DNA from: Carettochelys insculpta
Lineage: Eukaryota; Chordata; Testudines; Carettochelyidae
DNA: 64,000 bases
Direction of reading: 5' to 3'
Assembly: GCF_033958435.1 (NCBI RefSeq)
Contig: NC_134140.1
Coordinates: 59,427,001 to 59,491,000 of the forward strand
Part shown: positions 35,440-47,886 of the stretch, piece after piece
Numbering within the stretch: position 1 is the stretch's first letter
Layout: each line of letters opens with the position of its first letter
Made by a program: the position numbers and the translations under genes
The notes under the pieces: generated by a model
What the model saw: only the letters and a program-made list of their open reading frames with translations
The model's database searches: none
What the model was told of the DNA's origin: nothing

Positions 35440-36240
35440 ATTTTCCCTTACTCCTAATGGCGGGGCAGGAGTACCGCAGTCGATGGGGGCGCCTTATAAG
35501 TTCATTTAGTGCATCCCCAGTAGGCACGCTAAATTGAACTCAGATTGACTGTGCAAGGTTGATCTTCCCTGTAGTAAAGAGACATCCTTAGTCTCATTAT
35601 CACCTCAGAGGGCCCTCCTGGGGGTTGTGCATTTTGTGCTTTATACAGGGGCTAATAACAGAACCGACTCATCTTTGTCAAAGGCTCTTTCACTTGTTTG
35701 CTTGTCATATCACCCTTTTTGTACAGGTTGATTTTTTTCAAGATTATGCAGTACCAACTCCACACTGGTTTTTAGCTTCACTCTGAGTTTAGGTGTCAGT
35801 TCTTTCACTCATTCCCCTTCTGTCAATGTTACCTTCCCACAGATTTCTGACCAGCTCTAGAGGGCCTGTGACTCCTGTGCAGGAGGTTGAAAGAGCAAAC
35901 CTTGTTGATGCTTGGGGTATCTCTCAGTAAGCAAACAATAGGGAAGGCACTATCCCAATCTAGTTCCTTGCCTTCCTGTCTACATACATTATTGTCATGG
36001 ATTTAAATGTCCCCTGAAAATTTTCAACTAACCCGTTTGTTTCTGGATGATAAGGGCAAGACTTCAATTTTCCACAGCCATGAAATTTGACCTTCTGTGT
36101 AGCAGCCTATTTGAAAATTCACTCTGCTAAATATGGAAATTAGTACCCTTGCCAGCTTCTGCTTCTGTATTAGCTGTAACCACTGCCTCTGGGTATCTTC
36201 TAGTGAAGTCAGCTGCCACCAATCCATATTCCCATTTTTG
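35440..36240 (-). pseudogene. Ty3/Gypsy-type retrotransposon integrase remnant
   Basis: Read on the minus strand from about 36,227 downward, frames give MDWWQLTSLED, then after frameshifts FQGTFKSM-like and NWIGIVPSLLFAYRE-like segments. This order resembles the integrase core and C-terminal part of Gypsy Pol (the catalytic-core start, then the region containing LPLLLFAYRE). Many stops are present. A hAT element (36,253-36,734) lies at its 5' side. No long terminal repeats were located. Confidence 0.5.
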
Positions 36241-36252
36241 TATGTCTGACAA

Positions 36253-36734
36253 AAGTGGTTTTCAGCAAGGGGTATGTGTACCTCTCTGGATACATAGAGG
36301 TTTTTCCAGGGGTACCTGAACTCATCTAGCTACTTGCCTAGTTTTACAACATTCCACATAAAAAGCAGTAGTGAGTGGTGAAGTCAGTACAAGCTAAAAT
36401 TTCATGCATTGATTTGTTCATACTTCTTTTGATATCCTTATAAAATGTCAGTAGAATATTTATATTCTGGTTGATTTATTTTGTAATGCTATGGTAAAAA
36501 TATGAAATGGAACAATTTTTCAGTAATAGTGTGCAAACAAATCAAGTTTCCATAATCCCATCCTGCCCATTTACCTTTTACCCATTTTTTACATAATTTG
36601 GTGCATAAATGTATACTTTTGGATTTTTATGTCTGATTTTATAAGTAGTTTTTATGAGGTAAAACTTGGGGATACGGAAGACTAATCTGACTCCTGCAAA
36701 ATGTATGATAGTCTGGAAAAGTTGAGAGCCACAG
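36253..36734. mobile_element. hAT-type element, CAGTGGTTCTCAA family
   Basis: Left end AAGTGGTTTTCAG and right end GTTGAGAGCCACAG are degraded versions of the inverted ends seen at 190-572. The two copies share GTACCTGAACTCAT-like, TTTTACAACA and AGTCTGGAAA segments. No target duplication remains recognisable. Confidence 0.65.
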
Positions 36735-37637
36735 GTTTAAGGAATAGACCAGAAACATCCCTGGCAACCCTATGGAATGCTTATTTTATTATAGTTAATG
36801 GCTGCAATAAGGCATTGCAGAGACCTGTAGTCTTTTTTCCTCCCAAAACTGACAGCATTCCTTCTAGGTTTATACCAGGCCAGTACATTTTTTCTGAAGC
36901 CTTTCAAATTTCCTCTCTGTGCCTAGATGTCCAATTGCAAAATGGATGAACGTCCTGTGTGTTGCTAGGGCTTCAGCCCATACCATAGCATCATATCTTC
37001 GGCGGCATGGGCTTGAGGCAATAATCTCTCGTGATGTAGAGCTCAGCAGAGGTACGCACGTAGCATTTTCTTGGGCCCTTGTCTTGGGTCAGGGGTTTTT
37101 AACTGGGATTACTGGGTGGATGACCTCACTTCTCCCTTTCATGAACAAATCGAGGACCCACTTTTACACAGCGATTTTACCCTTCCAACTGGAGCTTTTG
37201 TTCTATACCTGTTCTTGGCCTGCATATGTAAATCAGCTGCCCAAGTAGCCGCCTGAACAGGGTCAGGAGACTTATCCCACATGGCAGCTCTGATTTAATC
37301 TGAGCAAGAATTAAAGACATAATTCTTGGCTAAACAAATCAATTAACAATAATCCCATTCTGCCCATTTACCTTTACTCCTTTTTCATATAATCACACAT
37401 TTGATGAGTAGACTCCTCATGATTGGTATGATGCACCTTAGGTTTCTTTAGGCATGTAGGTCTCTGAGACCTTCTCTGAGGGAAGCCACACCTCTTCACT
37501 GTCACAGCCTGGAACAGCAGTATTCACAGGGGGCAGATTAGCAGTCTCTAGGGTTTCGACCCTCAGGCAGTGTACAGCAGGTAAGTGTTGAGGAAACCAT
37601 CCTTCAGGCTGTGGTGAATGCCCTGCACAGTCTAGGG

Positions 37638-37776
37638 CCATGGTGTCCAACCAGCCCTATAGTGGCTACTGCTGTAGTGAACTAGCCCCATTACTCTGAA
37701 AATATATTGTCAAGGCCAATTAGCCACACTCAACTGGCCAAATAGCTACATGTGGCTAGAGCGTTGGACTCCCCAG
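37638..37776. mobile_element. hAT-type MITE, GTGTCCAAC family
   Basis: Left end CCATGGTGTCCAACCAG and right end GCGTTGGACTCCCCAG are imperfect inverted repeats. Flanking 8-mers GTCTAGGG (37,630-37,637) and GTCTAAAG (37,777-37,784) agree at 6 of 8 positions. Length is about 139 bp. Confidence 0.6.
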
Positions 37777-39059
37777 GTCTAAAGGGTGAGCACCCCAGCT
37801 GCAGTCTGGGGAGTCCAGGCAGAGTTAGAACCTCGTGTTCTTGGCACACTGTAGGCAGATGCAGGCCTGCTGGCCTACGGAGGGGGAGTACTGCCACCCC
37901 CAGGGGTAGGGTGACAGAGGGATGTGAGTCTGCTCACTTCACTGTGGTGATGACCTTGTCGCAGGCCAGCTCTGAACCAGGTGATTGTCTAGTTCTCCTG
38001 GGTTACTTCCTGTCTTCCCCCTTCAGCTGTACCTGGGCCTATAGGGTTTCCTCTTTGTTGACCTGGTAGAAAACCAGCAGCAGAACCAGCACTTCCCTAG
38101 GGCTTGGCTCGTGGGTGGCTCCTGCAGCATCAGGTAGTCCTCACTGCTACGGAAGCCTGAGGCTGGAGACATCTGGCTGCTTCAGTGGCTGCACCTAACT
38201 CTGCTTCCAGATCTGCCTTTTATACTTCCTGTTCCTGTTCTGACCCTCTTCTTCCTCCTGGTTCTACCCATCAGGGACATCCAGGTGTCCCGGGCTGTCA
38301 ATCTCCAAGGGCAGCTTTGCCTCTTTGTTAAGATGGTATGATTCTGGAGGAAGTTGAAACCTTGATAATATAGTCTCTTTATATCTATCCTAGTTCAGGG
38401 CTCCCCACAGTCTATGCCAGTAGAGATTAGGAAAGCTGGGCCTGAAATTTTGGGAACCAATACAGACTTGCATTTTTCAATAGGGATGCCATTGGCCTCG
38501 CATATTATTCCAAAAGCAGTAAAATAGTCTGAATCCTTAAAATGTGGGCATAGTGTTCCTAGTTGAGTGAGTGCTGTCAGGATTTACCCAGGATTTACCT
38601 GCCATAGCTGGGAGACATGCATCCCTCCCCTGGTTGTGCCCAGTGGAGCTGCAGCAGCCATGGAGAGGTACTTTTCATGTGACCCCCAAGCTGTTGCAGT
38701 GAAAAAAGTGCTGATTGAGTCCTCTCTCCCCCGGGCAGCCTGCATACGAAAACCCTCATCCTCAGCCCCACCCCAGAGCAACAATTTAAATAAAGGATGT
38801 ACATTTGCATTTTATTTAAAAAAAAAATAAGGACCTGAGCAATGCTGGGTAAATTTTCTAGTAAAGTTGTAAAATAATCTCATTATTTTAGTATATTTAG
38901 TTCTTTTTGTAAGTGTGGAGTCTGGGATAGAAAAATATGTCTCCCACAAAGCTTTAGGCATGTTCCCTGAAGAGTAGATATTTTTTTCAGAGCTGTGGGA
39001 TTCCTGAGGGTGTCTCCCATCAATTGCCTCTCCTGAAACAATTTTTTCAGATTTCAGGG

Positions 39060-39335
39060 AGCGTAAGTTTTGCTTTTACTTACAGCACTGCAGTTGTGCA
39101 GCTGCAATTCTTGGTGAAGACACTACGTATGCTAGTGGAACAGCTTTTCCCAGGTGAAGGTACTCCTCTTCCCTGGGAGGCCGTAGCTATAAGAGGAGGA
39201 GCCTTCTCGTTGGCCTAGTGCTGTCTACATTGAGAATTCGGTCAGTATAACTTCATCCCTTTGGGTGTGGATTCTCTGCATCTCGAAGTGATGTAGTTAT
39301 ACCCACATAAGTTGGTAGTGTGGGCAAAGCCTAAA
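39060..39335. mobile_element. Degenerate GTCTACAC-type MITE
   Basis: Contains GCACTGCAGTTGTGCAGCTGC at the left and AGTTGGTAGTGTGGGCAAAGCC at the right, with AGTGCTGTCTACATTGAG inside. Boundaries are approximate. Confidence 0.4.
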
Positions 39336-40099
39336 TCAGCTGCTTTGCACTGAGAGGAATAGGTAGGAAATTTGCAAATTTTTTACCTTTAGAGAAATGC
39401 TGCTACCTAATGAATAAGTTAATCTGTGAGGGCAAAAAGAAGAGGGTTGTCAATCGTGTCTTTTAATCGTTGTAGTTATTCCAGTTAAATGCATCTTATC
39501 TGATTGCTAACCTACAAAAAATGAAACTGATGGGAATGGTCTGTCTTGTTTTGTTCTGACCTAATATGTGGTCTGTGTTGGTTTCACTTTCTTTCTGGTG
39601 TCTGCTCTAGTTCTGGTGTGAAGGTCTTTGGCCATAGAGATCAAACATTCTATATGGTGCTGTAGGGACTTTATCAAAAAGTCAAAACATTAATCTCTTA
39701 ATTTTTTTTAACCAAGAAAAAAAGAATGCCAACAAGCTCTTGTTGAGTATGAGAGAGCAGGAGAAAATGAGAAAATATACTGAAAAAAATCCAGCCATCT
39801 TCCTATTTTTGTTGTTTAGTTTGTCTTTAACGAGGGAGGTTTTATCGGAAGAGAGGGAAAATCAAACTGTGATAGGACTATCATCTGTTAACACTTTGCA
39901 GGAAGACCTGCCTTGCACAGAAATTTACCAAGCAAAATGAGTATAATGTTGTTGTCAATGGAACTCAGTTTTTCTGTGAAACTGTAGGTATGACTACCCC
40001 CAGAATCGCCTAGAGATCTCCATGTCTTTTATGATCTTAGTATGGCCATGCAGAAAAAATACTGTAAACTCCCAGGTTGTGCAGGGATTGTGTTCCTGC

Positions 40100-40820
40100 A
40101 ACCCCTGTGTAACTCAAATTTTTGTGCAAGTTGGTGGAGATGGGAACCAGGCTGCAATCTGGTTCCTGATTTCCCTGGGCTTGCAGAGGACAGGAAACTG
40201 ACAAGCCCACCAGAGCAGCAGGGAGCCAGGAACTGAGCTAGTCAGTTTCCTGGGTCCTGCAACTGGTAGGGAGCTGGGAACCAGGCAGCAGCCTGGCTCC
40301 CAGCTCCCCTCCCTTTGCAGAGCTCGGAAACTGACCAGGGTAGCAGTCTGGGTCAGTTTCCTGTGGTAGCCTGGCTCCACTCCCCTTGCAGAGCCGGGAA
40401 ACTGACCAGGGCACCAGCCTTAGTCAGTTTCTTGGCTCCAGCCAGTGGAGGGGAGCTGGGAACCAGGAGCAGCCTGGCTCCCACCTCCCCTCCATTTCTT
40501 GGAGCCAGGAAACTAACCAAGGCTGCTGCCCTAGTCAGTTTCCTGGCTCTGCAAGCAGAGGGGAGCCAGGCTGCCACCTGGTTCCCAGCTCCCCACTGCT
40601 CCTGGGACGGGGAAACTGCTCCTGTCAGGAGCAGCAGCCAAGAGTTAGGCTGCCGCCCTGACAGGAGCAGTTTCCCTGGTTCTCACAGGGATGTCAGCCT
40701 GACTGTCACTGCCATCACTGACAGGAGCAGGAAACCACTCCTGTCAGGGGCAGCAAGAGTCAGGGTGCCGCCCCTGACTGGAGCAGTTTCCCCACTCGTG
40801 TTAGGGGAGCAGTTGCGTTA
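40100..40820. repeat. IRF2: Intronic tandem repeat, ~111-bp units with internal dyads
   Basis: The marker GTCAGTTTC recurs at 40,241, 40,352, 40,423 and 40,534, giving spacings of 111, 71 and 111 bp. Each unit contains GTCAGTTTCCTGGCTC and, further on, its inverse GAGCCAGGAAACTGAC, plus GGGAGCTGGGAACCAGG and CCTGGCTCCCAGCTCCCC. From about 40,600 the array changes to a CTGACAGGAGCAG-type unit. Open frames on both strands reflect the tandem structure. Confidence 0.85.
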
Positions 40821-43070
40821 ACCTGAAACACAGGCAGCTCGGTTGGATGTATCTTGGGGGTTTACTATGCGGCATTTATTTTCACACCCTGTCACTTATA
40901 CCTTTGGAGCCACTTAGTGGTTACCAGAGAACATTTTCTTTTTAAGCCCTGTCTATGTTAAACCAACCACCAGTTGTTGCTTTACCAATTTTAGTATGGA
41001 CAGGTAGTTCTTGCTGTAGACTTCGTTCTTAAAAGCATTTCAGGGAATGGCTATAATGAACAACCTGATCTCACAGACCTTACTCAAAGCACATCACCGG
41101 ACTTCTTTAATAGTTTTGTCCAAGACAAACATGCAGGAATGGCTGTGTCAGGTGTTGGCATGTGTGTTACAGTTGTGTCTAAATGTAACTTTTCTTGACA
41201 GTTGTTTGAAAGACTGACTAGACTAATGATTGTCAAACTATATGAGCCTTCAAAACAGTCAAAATGTTTGTGAAATATGAGATCACACACACTGTTGTTC
41301 ATTGAGAGTGTGAGCTACTGCCACAGCAAGTCATTTTAAATGAGGTTTAAATGTCTGTATTTTAATACCCATAAATATATTTAAAGTATCGAATTTCACC
41401 CCGAGAAGACAAAAGTAGAACCTATTACTGAGCTACTTTAGCATAGCATTGGGAGAGAGGGAGTAGAGAAGTAATTGTATTTTCAGAACCAGCAGCTTTA
41501 ATACATGTAGAACAAGTTAGATATGGGTTAGAATTCTGGTTCTTTAGAACAATTCCTGGCTGGTTTGGTTAGCAAGGAAAATCAGTTTTCAAAAATTTTA
41601 AGATTTCAGAAGATGCACCAAAATGTTCTTTCACTTATATGGGCTATACCTTTGGGATCTGGGTAAAAGAAACAAACAAAAACCCCTGCTTTATTGGGAC
41701 CCATGTAGTCTGGGAAACTGACATGTTGTTGACAGTGTTTGTCGGTAATGGCATCCCAGTAACGTGTGTAAACCTGAAAATAAAGTGTTTTCCACACTGT
41801 TCCAAAAGTTTGGTTGAAATACGATGCCATAAGAAAGCATTTGCCTATCCTGTTATAACGGAATGCTAACGGTTAATACAGGCTGAGCTTGAAAGTGTCA
41901 TGTGTTTAACATTCCTGCGTCCTCCTGCTTGTGCCAAGAACAAGATTGTACTCTGACTTGTCTCCCCCATAGCAGTGCTAAGATGGTATCAACTGTGCCA
42001 AAAAGTTGGCTGGAAACTTTTTCTTGCAACTGTCTTGAGCTCCAAGGGCCAGACATTCCACAGTATTTAGGTGCTTAAAAGTTGCAGGTAGGTGCATATA
42101 GGCATTTTCAAAAGCACCTAAGAAAGTTACATGCCTTACTCCCTCTGACTTGAAGTGGAACCAATGGTAAGTGAAATCCTAGAGGGTTAGGCTTGTAGTT
42201 GTTTTTGTAATCCCCTGTGTATCTGTAGTTGCCTAAATACCTTTGTAAATTTGGCCCTGAGACCTTGCATTTAGTAAATTGGGAAACAGGTCCCTTATAA
42301 TCCTATGGCTCTAGGATTCTGTGACACATAGCAATCCAGAGGAGGAATAGAGAAGGATTTGTATAAGTGTGCAGAATTCATCTGAAGAGGTATAGCTGCT
42401 CTATTTACAGTGCAAATAATAAATGAAGGCTGGGTGGGGAGATGGTATAAGAGAGGCTAGAGTGAAGAACTTCCAGGCTTTGTGTTACATTAGGCCTCCT
42501 TTTTGTTCCTGGTTTTCATGTATTTGTTTTGAAATTGATCTGTTTCAATGAGGGGCGAGGTCAGGCTTGAGTTTTATGACAGACAATAGCATTGACCACT
42601 TCTGTTCTGCTTCCATTGGAGGATTTCAAAGTCCTTTGCATGCTTCAATGGCTCAGTGCGGCTTTTGGGTTCTTGATCAATGGATTAGTTTAAAGCACTT
42701 CCATCTGCAGCACTAGGTCACCCCCCCACCCAAAAAAAAAAGTGATAAAGCATACTGCAAACATAATGTGAACTAAAGGTCCCCAAATACAGGCTTCAGG
42801 AGTTAGGGGGGGAAGCAAATTGCTGAGTCATAAACCCTTCTGTAAAAACATTCTGTTTCCTCCATTAGGTTCCATGAAGTTATTTTCCCATCGCCAATAG
42901 AGTAACCTGTTGGAAGAGGAAGATGTGTCTGGTGTTCTGGAGTACAGAATTTATTTTAGAGATTTTTTTCCACAAATTTTCGCTGCAGATTAGTTATTTT
43001 TGCTGTTAAGATTAAGTTTCCTACTGCAATATTAATTTAGCTGAGTTGCACATCTTGGCTATCTTAATGG

Positions 43071-43347
43071 CAATGGTTCTCAGCCTTTTAATTAGTGTGG
43101 ATTCCCAAACTGTTCACGGACCTCCATAAAAGTGAATTCTAATTGCTATGTGTACTATATTGGAGGGAAAAGGAGACACAACATAGATTTTTCAGACAGC
43201 AATTAATAACATTATTGGAAGATATTTAATTTAAAAATAATAGATTGTAACTTTTTGCAGTTTATTTAAAACTTACTTTCTATGATCACTTTTTTTTTCA
43301 CAGACCACTTGCAATATCCTCTCAGACTCCCAAGTTGGGAAATGCTG
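43071..43347. mobile_element. hAT-type MITE, CAATGGTTCTCA family
   Basis: Begins CAATGGTTCTCAGCCTTTT and ends AAGTTGGGAAATGCTG. Flanks TCTTAATG and TCTTACGG agree at 6 of 8 positions with a one-base uncertainty in the left boundary. CTGTTCACGGACC and ACAGACCACTTGCAATA are internal landmarks. Confidence 0.6.
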
Positions 43348-45061
43348 TCTTACGGTATACCAATAACATGAACAGAATTATTTCAAACTGTGCATTTAAC
43401 AAGAAAAATAAGAATGCAAAATGTGGCTCTTTATAGCTAATTTACAGAGGAACTGTAACTTTTATTTTTCTTGATTGTTGTCTTCCTGACTCTACATCAG
43501 TATCAATGCTTTAGTGTATTTTTTTCTCTATTTAAATTGTTTCCTGAGTTACATTAATCTTGTGTTAGTGGAGTGACGGACCTGCAGCTTTTTTTTTTTT
43601 TTTAAACAAACCACAGTATTCTGCTATATTAGATGTGGTCAGTGTTCTCTGTCTGTGAAAGAACTATCTGGAGAGGCTTCTTAAAATATTACAGCTTTGT
43701 TTTCTATAGAAGGACTCTGAATTTGCTTCTGTGGAGCTTTGTCTGAGCTCATCTATATTTTGATGTAACAGAATTTTAATAATGGCTATGCTGGCTCTTA
43801 TGTAGAAATGTATCCCAGACAATGTCCACAGTTTCCTCCACCTAGACACTAGAATATTTGTTTGGGAGTTTTGTTTGTTTTAAAATAAATAGGTGTAAAT
43901 CCCTCCCTCCTCCTAAAAGCCTGTTGATCAGATTGGGGTGAGTGTGGTTTTTATATACAAGTATATGAGATACCAACAGCAGGTACCACCGCAGTTCTGC
44001 CTTCGAAGATCTCTGGTTTGCAGAAGAAAGCACTGCACCCACAGGGAACAGTGGGGAGACCCACTGAGGGCATCCATCTCAGGGGGAGGGAAGAGCGAGC
44101 CATACAACCCTGCACTTCCATTCCATTAAAGACCAGCTTCACTTGAGCAATGGTATTGGCTCCTAGTTGGATCCAAAGAAGAGCTCATGACTGGTAGCAG
44201 GTTAATTGTTGGGGTCTTAGAGTGAAATTAGTACTGCTGCCTTAAAGATGTTGATGATCTTCCGTCTGTATGCTTCTTAACTAATTAATTCCCCAAAAAT
44301 AGTTCTGCAGTTTTGTCCTGAATATTTTGGCTTATAAACAGATGTATGCAGTTTGTCCTCTTGCTGAGCTTCAGTGTCCACATTTGAAACACGGTGGGCC
44401 ACAATGCACCTTGCCAGAATATATTTACATAGTTTACTTAAATGCATGTAATCACGTTATTTGCTTGTGCTTGTATCTTCCTTAACAGACTAATGGAAAA
44501 AGCAGTTGGCTAAATTCATTAGCAGTAGAAATTCTCAGTTGCTTACCTTTATCTTGCTCCCACTGTGGGGAGGTGGTATCCGCCCAGAGGCTACTTTTAA
44601 GGCTCTCCTGGGTAGCATCTTGTCCCTGATGTACAAACAAAACATGATGGAAAGCTAGATATTGCCTTTGGGTTCAGTCCAAACATTTGTCATTTCTAGC
44701 GCAGAGCATTTAGTGCGTCAGATCTGAGCACAGATATGTATGATTTGGAGATATGTATGGAGTGTTTCCTGGGTGTGAATTGTACATGAACTCATTATAT
44801 ATATTGGTCGTGTGCTGCAGACATTTCCCAAAGCACCACACCATATGAACAGTGCGCCTGCTTTGGTGTGACTCACATACTAGCTTTGCTGACAAGTCTC
44901 TGACATAGAGACTAAAATTTTGTACATGGATTCAGCTATAGTCAGTGTCAGGAGATTTTGGTTATTTTTTTTTCATATTTGAAGCTGACACGGCTGCTAT
45001 TCAAAATTGTTTTGAAGTGGTTAGTCATTGTAGTTAGTGACTCTAAAGACAGATGGGGTTT

Positions 45062-45894
45062 AGGCTCCAGAGTGACCTGGATAAATTAGAGGTGTGGACC
45101 AAGAGAAATCTGATGCGGTTCGACAAGGTGAAATGTTGAGTCCTGCACTTGGGACAGAAGAATCCCAAGCATTGTTATAGGCCGGGGATCGACTGGCTAA
45201 GCAGCAGTACAGTGGAGAGGGATCTCGGGATTATGGTGGATGAAAGGCTGGATATGAGTAAACAGTATGCCCTTGTAGCCAGGAAGGCTAATAGCATATT
45301 GGGGTGTATTAGGAGGAGAATTTTGAGCAGATCTAGAGAAGTTGTTGTTCCCCTCTATTCATCACTGGTGAGGCCACATCTGGTGTATTGCATCCAGTTT
45401 TTGGGGTTCCAGTATGTAAAGGATGTGGATGTACTGGAGCAGGTTTGATGGAAGGCAACGAAGATGATTCAGGGACTGGAGCACATAATCTATGAAGAGG
45501 GGCTGAGGGATTTGCGCTATTTAGCTTACAGAAGAGAAGACAGAGGGATGATTTAATAGCAGCCTTCACCTTCCTGAAAGGGGGCTCTAAAGAGGATGGA
45601 GAGAGACTGTTCTCAATGGTGACAGATGGCAGAACCAGGAGCAATGGTCTGAAGTTACAGAGGGAGAGGTGTAGGTTGGATATTAGGGAAAAACTACTTC
45701 ACCGGAAGGGTGATAAAGCACTGGAATGTGTTGCCTATAGAGATGATGGAATCTCCATCCCTAGAGGTTTTTAAGTCCTGGCTTGACAAAGTCCTGGCTG
45801 GGATGATGTAATTGGGGTTGATCCTGCTTGAAGCCAAGGGCTGAACTTGATGACCTCCTGGGTCCCTTCCAGCCCTTGGATTCTATGATTCTAT
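45062..45894 (+). mobile_element. CR1 LINE, 5'-truncated, ORF2 C-terminus and 3' end
   Basis: The plus strand encodes DLDKLEVWTKRNLM, then a frame at 45,149-45,448 with KANSILGCIRRRI, SREVVVPLYSSLVRPHL and YCIQFLG, followed across stops by TKMIQGLEH and HWNVLP. These are the standard C-terminal motifs of the CR1 reverse transcriptase ORF. It ends in ATTCTATGATTCTAT (45,880-45,894), the short 3' repeat typical of CR1. It is inactive because of stops and truncation and lies in intron 1. Confidence 0.95.
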
Positions 45895-47505
45895 ACACGC
45901 TGCTTCCAGATTAATAAATGTGACACCGACTGCTTGGGTGCGTGCAGGCTGAGGCTACAGTCCTGCCAATCATGTTTCGTCCCTGGATAGGAAAGAGAAA
46001 AAGCCCATTTACATTAATCGCGTTGATGTCCACTTTTAAATATGTGGCTCTGGCCCTTTTAAAAGTGTGGTTAAGTACACAACAAAGAGCAGAGTAGGGA
46101 AGCTGGAAGTAAAGCATTTTTTTTCCAGTTTGACATTAAGAACAGAGAAAGGGAAGGAATTTCGGATGAACATGAAAATGATGGATTGCAGGCTCCTTAA
46201 TAATTTTAATGTGACTCTTTAGCTTGGGTGGTCATTGGCACCTTAGAAATTCCTGAGAGAGGTTTGTTTGTGTTTTTTTAAACAGGTTGAAGACTTTGTA
46301 CTCTGGTGTGAATAATTTACAGGTACAAACAATGAAAGGGCATCAAGTCTGTGGTACGTGAGAGAAGCAAGTCTGGGTCTAAATTAGTTTCACTGAAATA
46401 ATGGCAAGAGGCCTAAGGACCATGAGTCCCATGTATTTTAAACTGTAGAATGGTTGCTAAAAATTAGGAGCTGGTTGGCTCCAGGGGTAATGGGACAGGG
46501 AGACCCACTTTGTCCTCAGGTGAAGTGACAGTGGCTACCAAATTGCTGCCTAGTAAATTACAGAATACACTCATTATCCCAAACCATTTTATTCAAATCT
46601 CCTCCTTGTCATCCAGCATGTGATACTTGAGACACATGCTGCAGAGGGACAATTGGGAGATTTGGATAACACAGAGGTTTGAATAGTAGAACAGAAACTG
46701 CTGGCCAGGGTGGTGGAAACCACTCTGCTGCTGAATGGCACTTACTTGCCTGCTGCAAGGCCTGTGACATCTGAACACTGAGGCACAAAGCCCAGGGAAG
46801 GCTGTGGTCTTGAGAGAGCCTTGGGCAGATGTTCCTACTCTGCCCTTTCAGGATTGTAGTCTCCCCCTGCATGCTGCACCTCAGGACTGGGTGTCACTGG
46901 ACTCGAAGCAGCCCAGGGAGCTCTCTGTAATCTCATTGTCACAAGAGAGAGTGAGCAGAAATGGAAAACATAAGGAGGAGCCCTGTTATGTTCTGGGGGG
47001 ATGCCAGCGTGCAGGTAGAATAGCTCCCTTCCTCTTGATTAGCTGAATTCCCAGTTGTCCAAATACACTAAAACCCATATACCCAATGCTATTTGTATAA
47101 TCAGGAGTATATTATACTGTAATGTAAAATGTATTGGGAGCCTCAGTCAAGTTCCTGGTGGATGGGTATGCATGCTACAGAAACTGCCCTCCCAGAGGGA
47201 CTGACTAAATAAGCGTTTGACCTTGTAAGAGGGACCACCTCTAAACTAAACAAACAGTTCAAAGTTGAAGCATGGGAAAACTTCACTGCAGCGGTCTGTG
47301 CAAGACCTTGTGGGCGGGTAGGCAGAGCATCAGCCTCAAGCACTGTCCATCAAATGCTGTTTACCAGCCATTTGTTCACACACTTTTAAAGTAAACCAAC
47401 TGAAACTTGCCTGTTAATGGTAAGAAAGAAAGGTATACTTATCTGACTGTGACACAGTTAAGTAACTGTAACGCTGTCTCTTGTTTTCTTCATCTTCTAC
47501 TAAAG

Positions 47506-47598
47506 GTGACAATGCCTGTGGAAAGAATGCGGATGCGTCCGTGGCTGGAAGACCAAATAAATTCAAACAATATACCAGGGTTAAAGTGGCTAAACAAG
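47506..47598 (+). CDS. IRF2: IRF2 exon 2: start codon and residues 1-29
   Basis: The acceptor is a T/C-rich tract ending TAAAG at 47,505; the exon opens with six untranslated bases and ATG at 47,512. It encodes [20 protein letters not shown] plus IPGLKWLNK and ends at a strong donor, AAG|GTAAGA, in phase 0. [13 protein letters not shown] is specific to IRF2; IRF1 differs in this stretch. It supplies the first two tryptophans of the cluster (W11, W26). IRF2 is a nuclear DNA-binding protein that occupies ISRE sites and mostly antagonises IRF1 at interferon-responsive genes. D14 and N20 are conservative differences from the mammalian protein as I recall it. The frame is open upstream of the ATG, but that part is intronic. 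Confidence 0.97.
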
Positions 47599-47662
47599 GT
47601 AAGATTTATACATGTTTGATAAACAGATCAACTGTAGTAAGGTCTGAGGATTCTTTGCTGCC

Positions 47663-47886
47663 GGTATGTCTTCACTACAGGGAGGAGTGACTCAGCTGCG
47701 ATCAATCTTCTGGAGTTTGATTTAGCTCACCTAGTGGAGAGGCGCTAAGTTTAAATTACTGGGCACCCCGGTGGACTTTTGCACTCCTGTCCCCGTTAGT
47801 GGACATAGTGTGGAAGCCCAAATTAAAGTATGTTGACTCTAGCTACGTAGTTAATGTAGCTGGAATTGCATACCTTACTACAACCT
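47663..47886. mobile_element. Probable GTCTTCACTAC-type MITE
   Basis: Begins GGTATGTCTTCACTACAGGG, resembling other local DNA-element ends, and contains GGCGCTAAGTTTAAATTACTGG and GTAGTTAATGTAGC. It starts only 64 bases after the exon 2 donor. The right boundary is approximate. Confidence 0.4.

Larger units (their letters stand above)
20011..47505 (+). other. IRF2: IRF2 intron 1 (minimum extent)
   Basis: Non-coding sequence between the CpG island and the exon 2 acceptor. The 5' limit is uncertain because exon 1 is not resolved. The 3' end has a long pyrimidine tract followed by CTACTAAAG at 47,497-47,505. Parts not covered by listed repeats (20,011-22,066; 22,791-24,607; 26,226-26,989; 27,191-29,339; 29,446-31,139; 33,736-35,439; 37,785-39,059; 40,821-43,070; 43,348-45,061; 45,895-47,505) show no gene or clear element to me. 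Confidence 0.7.

Noticed and set aside
40241..40640. Regular repeats as a CRISPR array
   Set aside because: Vertebrate context, repeat units too long, no spacer pattern and no cas genes.
40315..40821. 168-codon frame and opposite-strand frames
   Set aside because: Explained by the tandem repeat; both strands are open with repetitive products.
45149..45448. 99-codon frame as a host gene
   Set aside because: Its motifs are those of CR1 reverse transcriptase; it is a LINE fragment.
47407..47511. In-frame extension upstream of the IRF2 ATG
   Set aside because: It is intronic: the acceptor TAAAG ends at 47,505 and the family-conserved protein begins at the ATG at 47,512.
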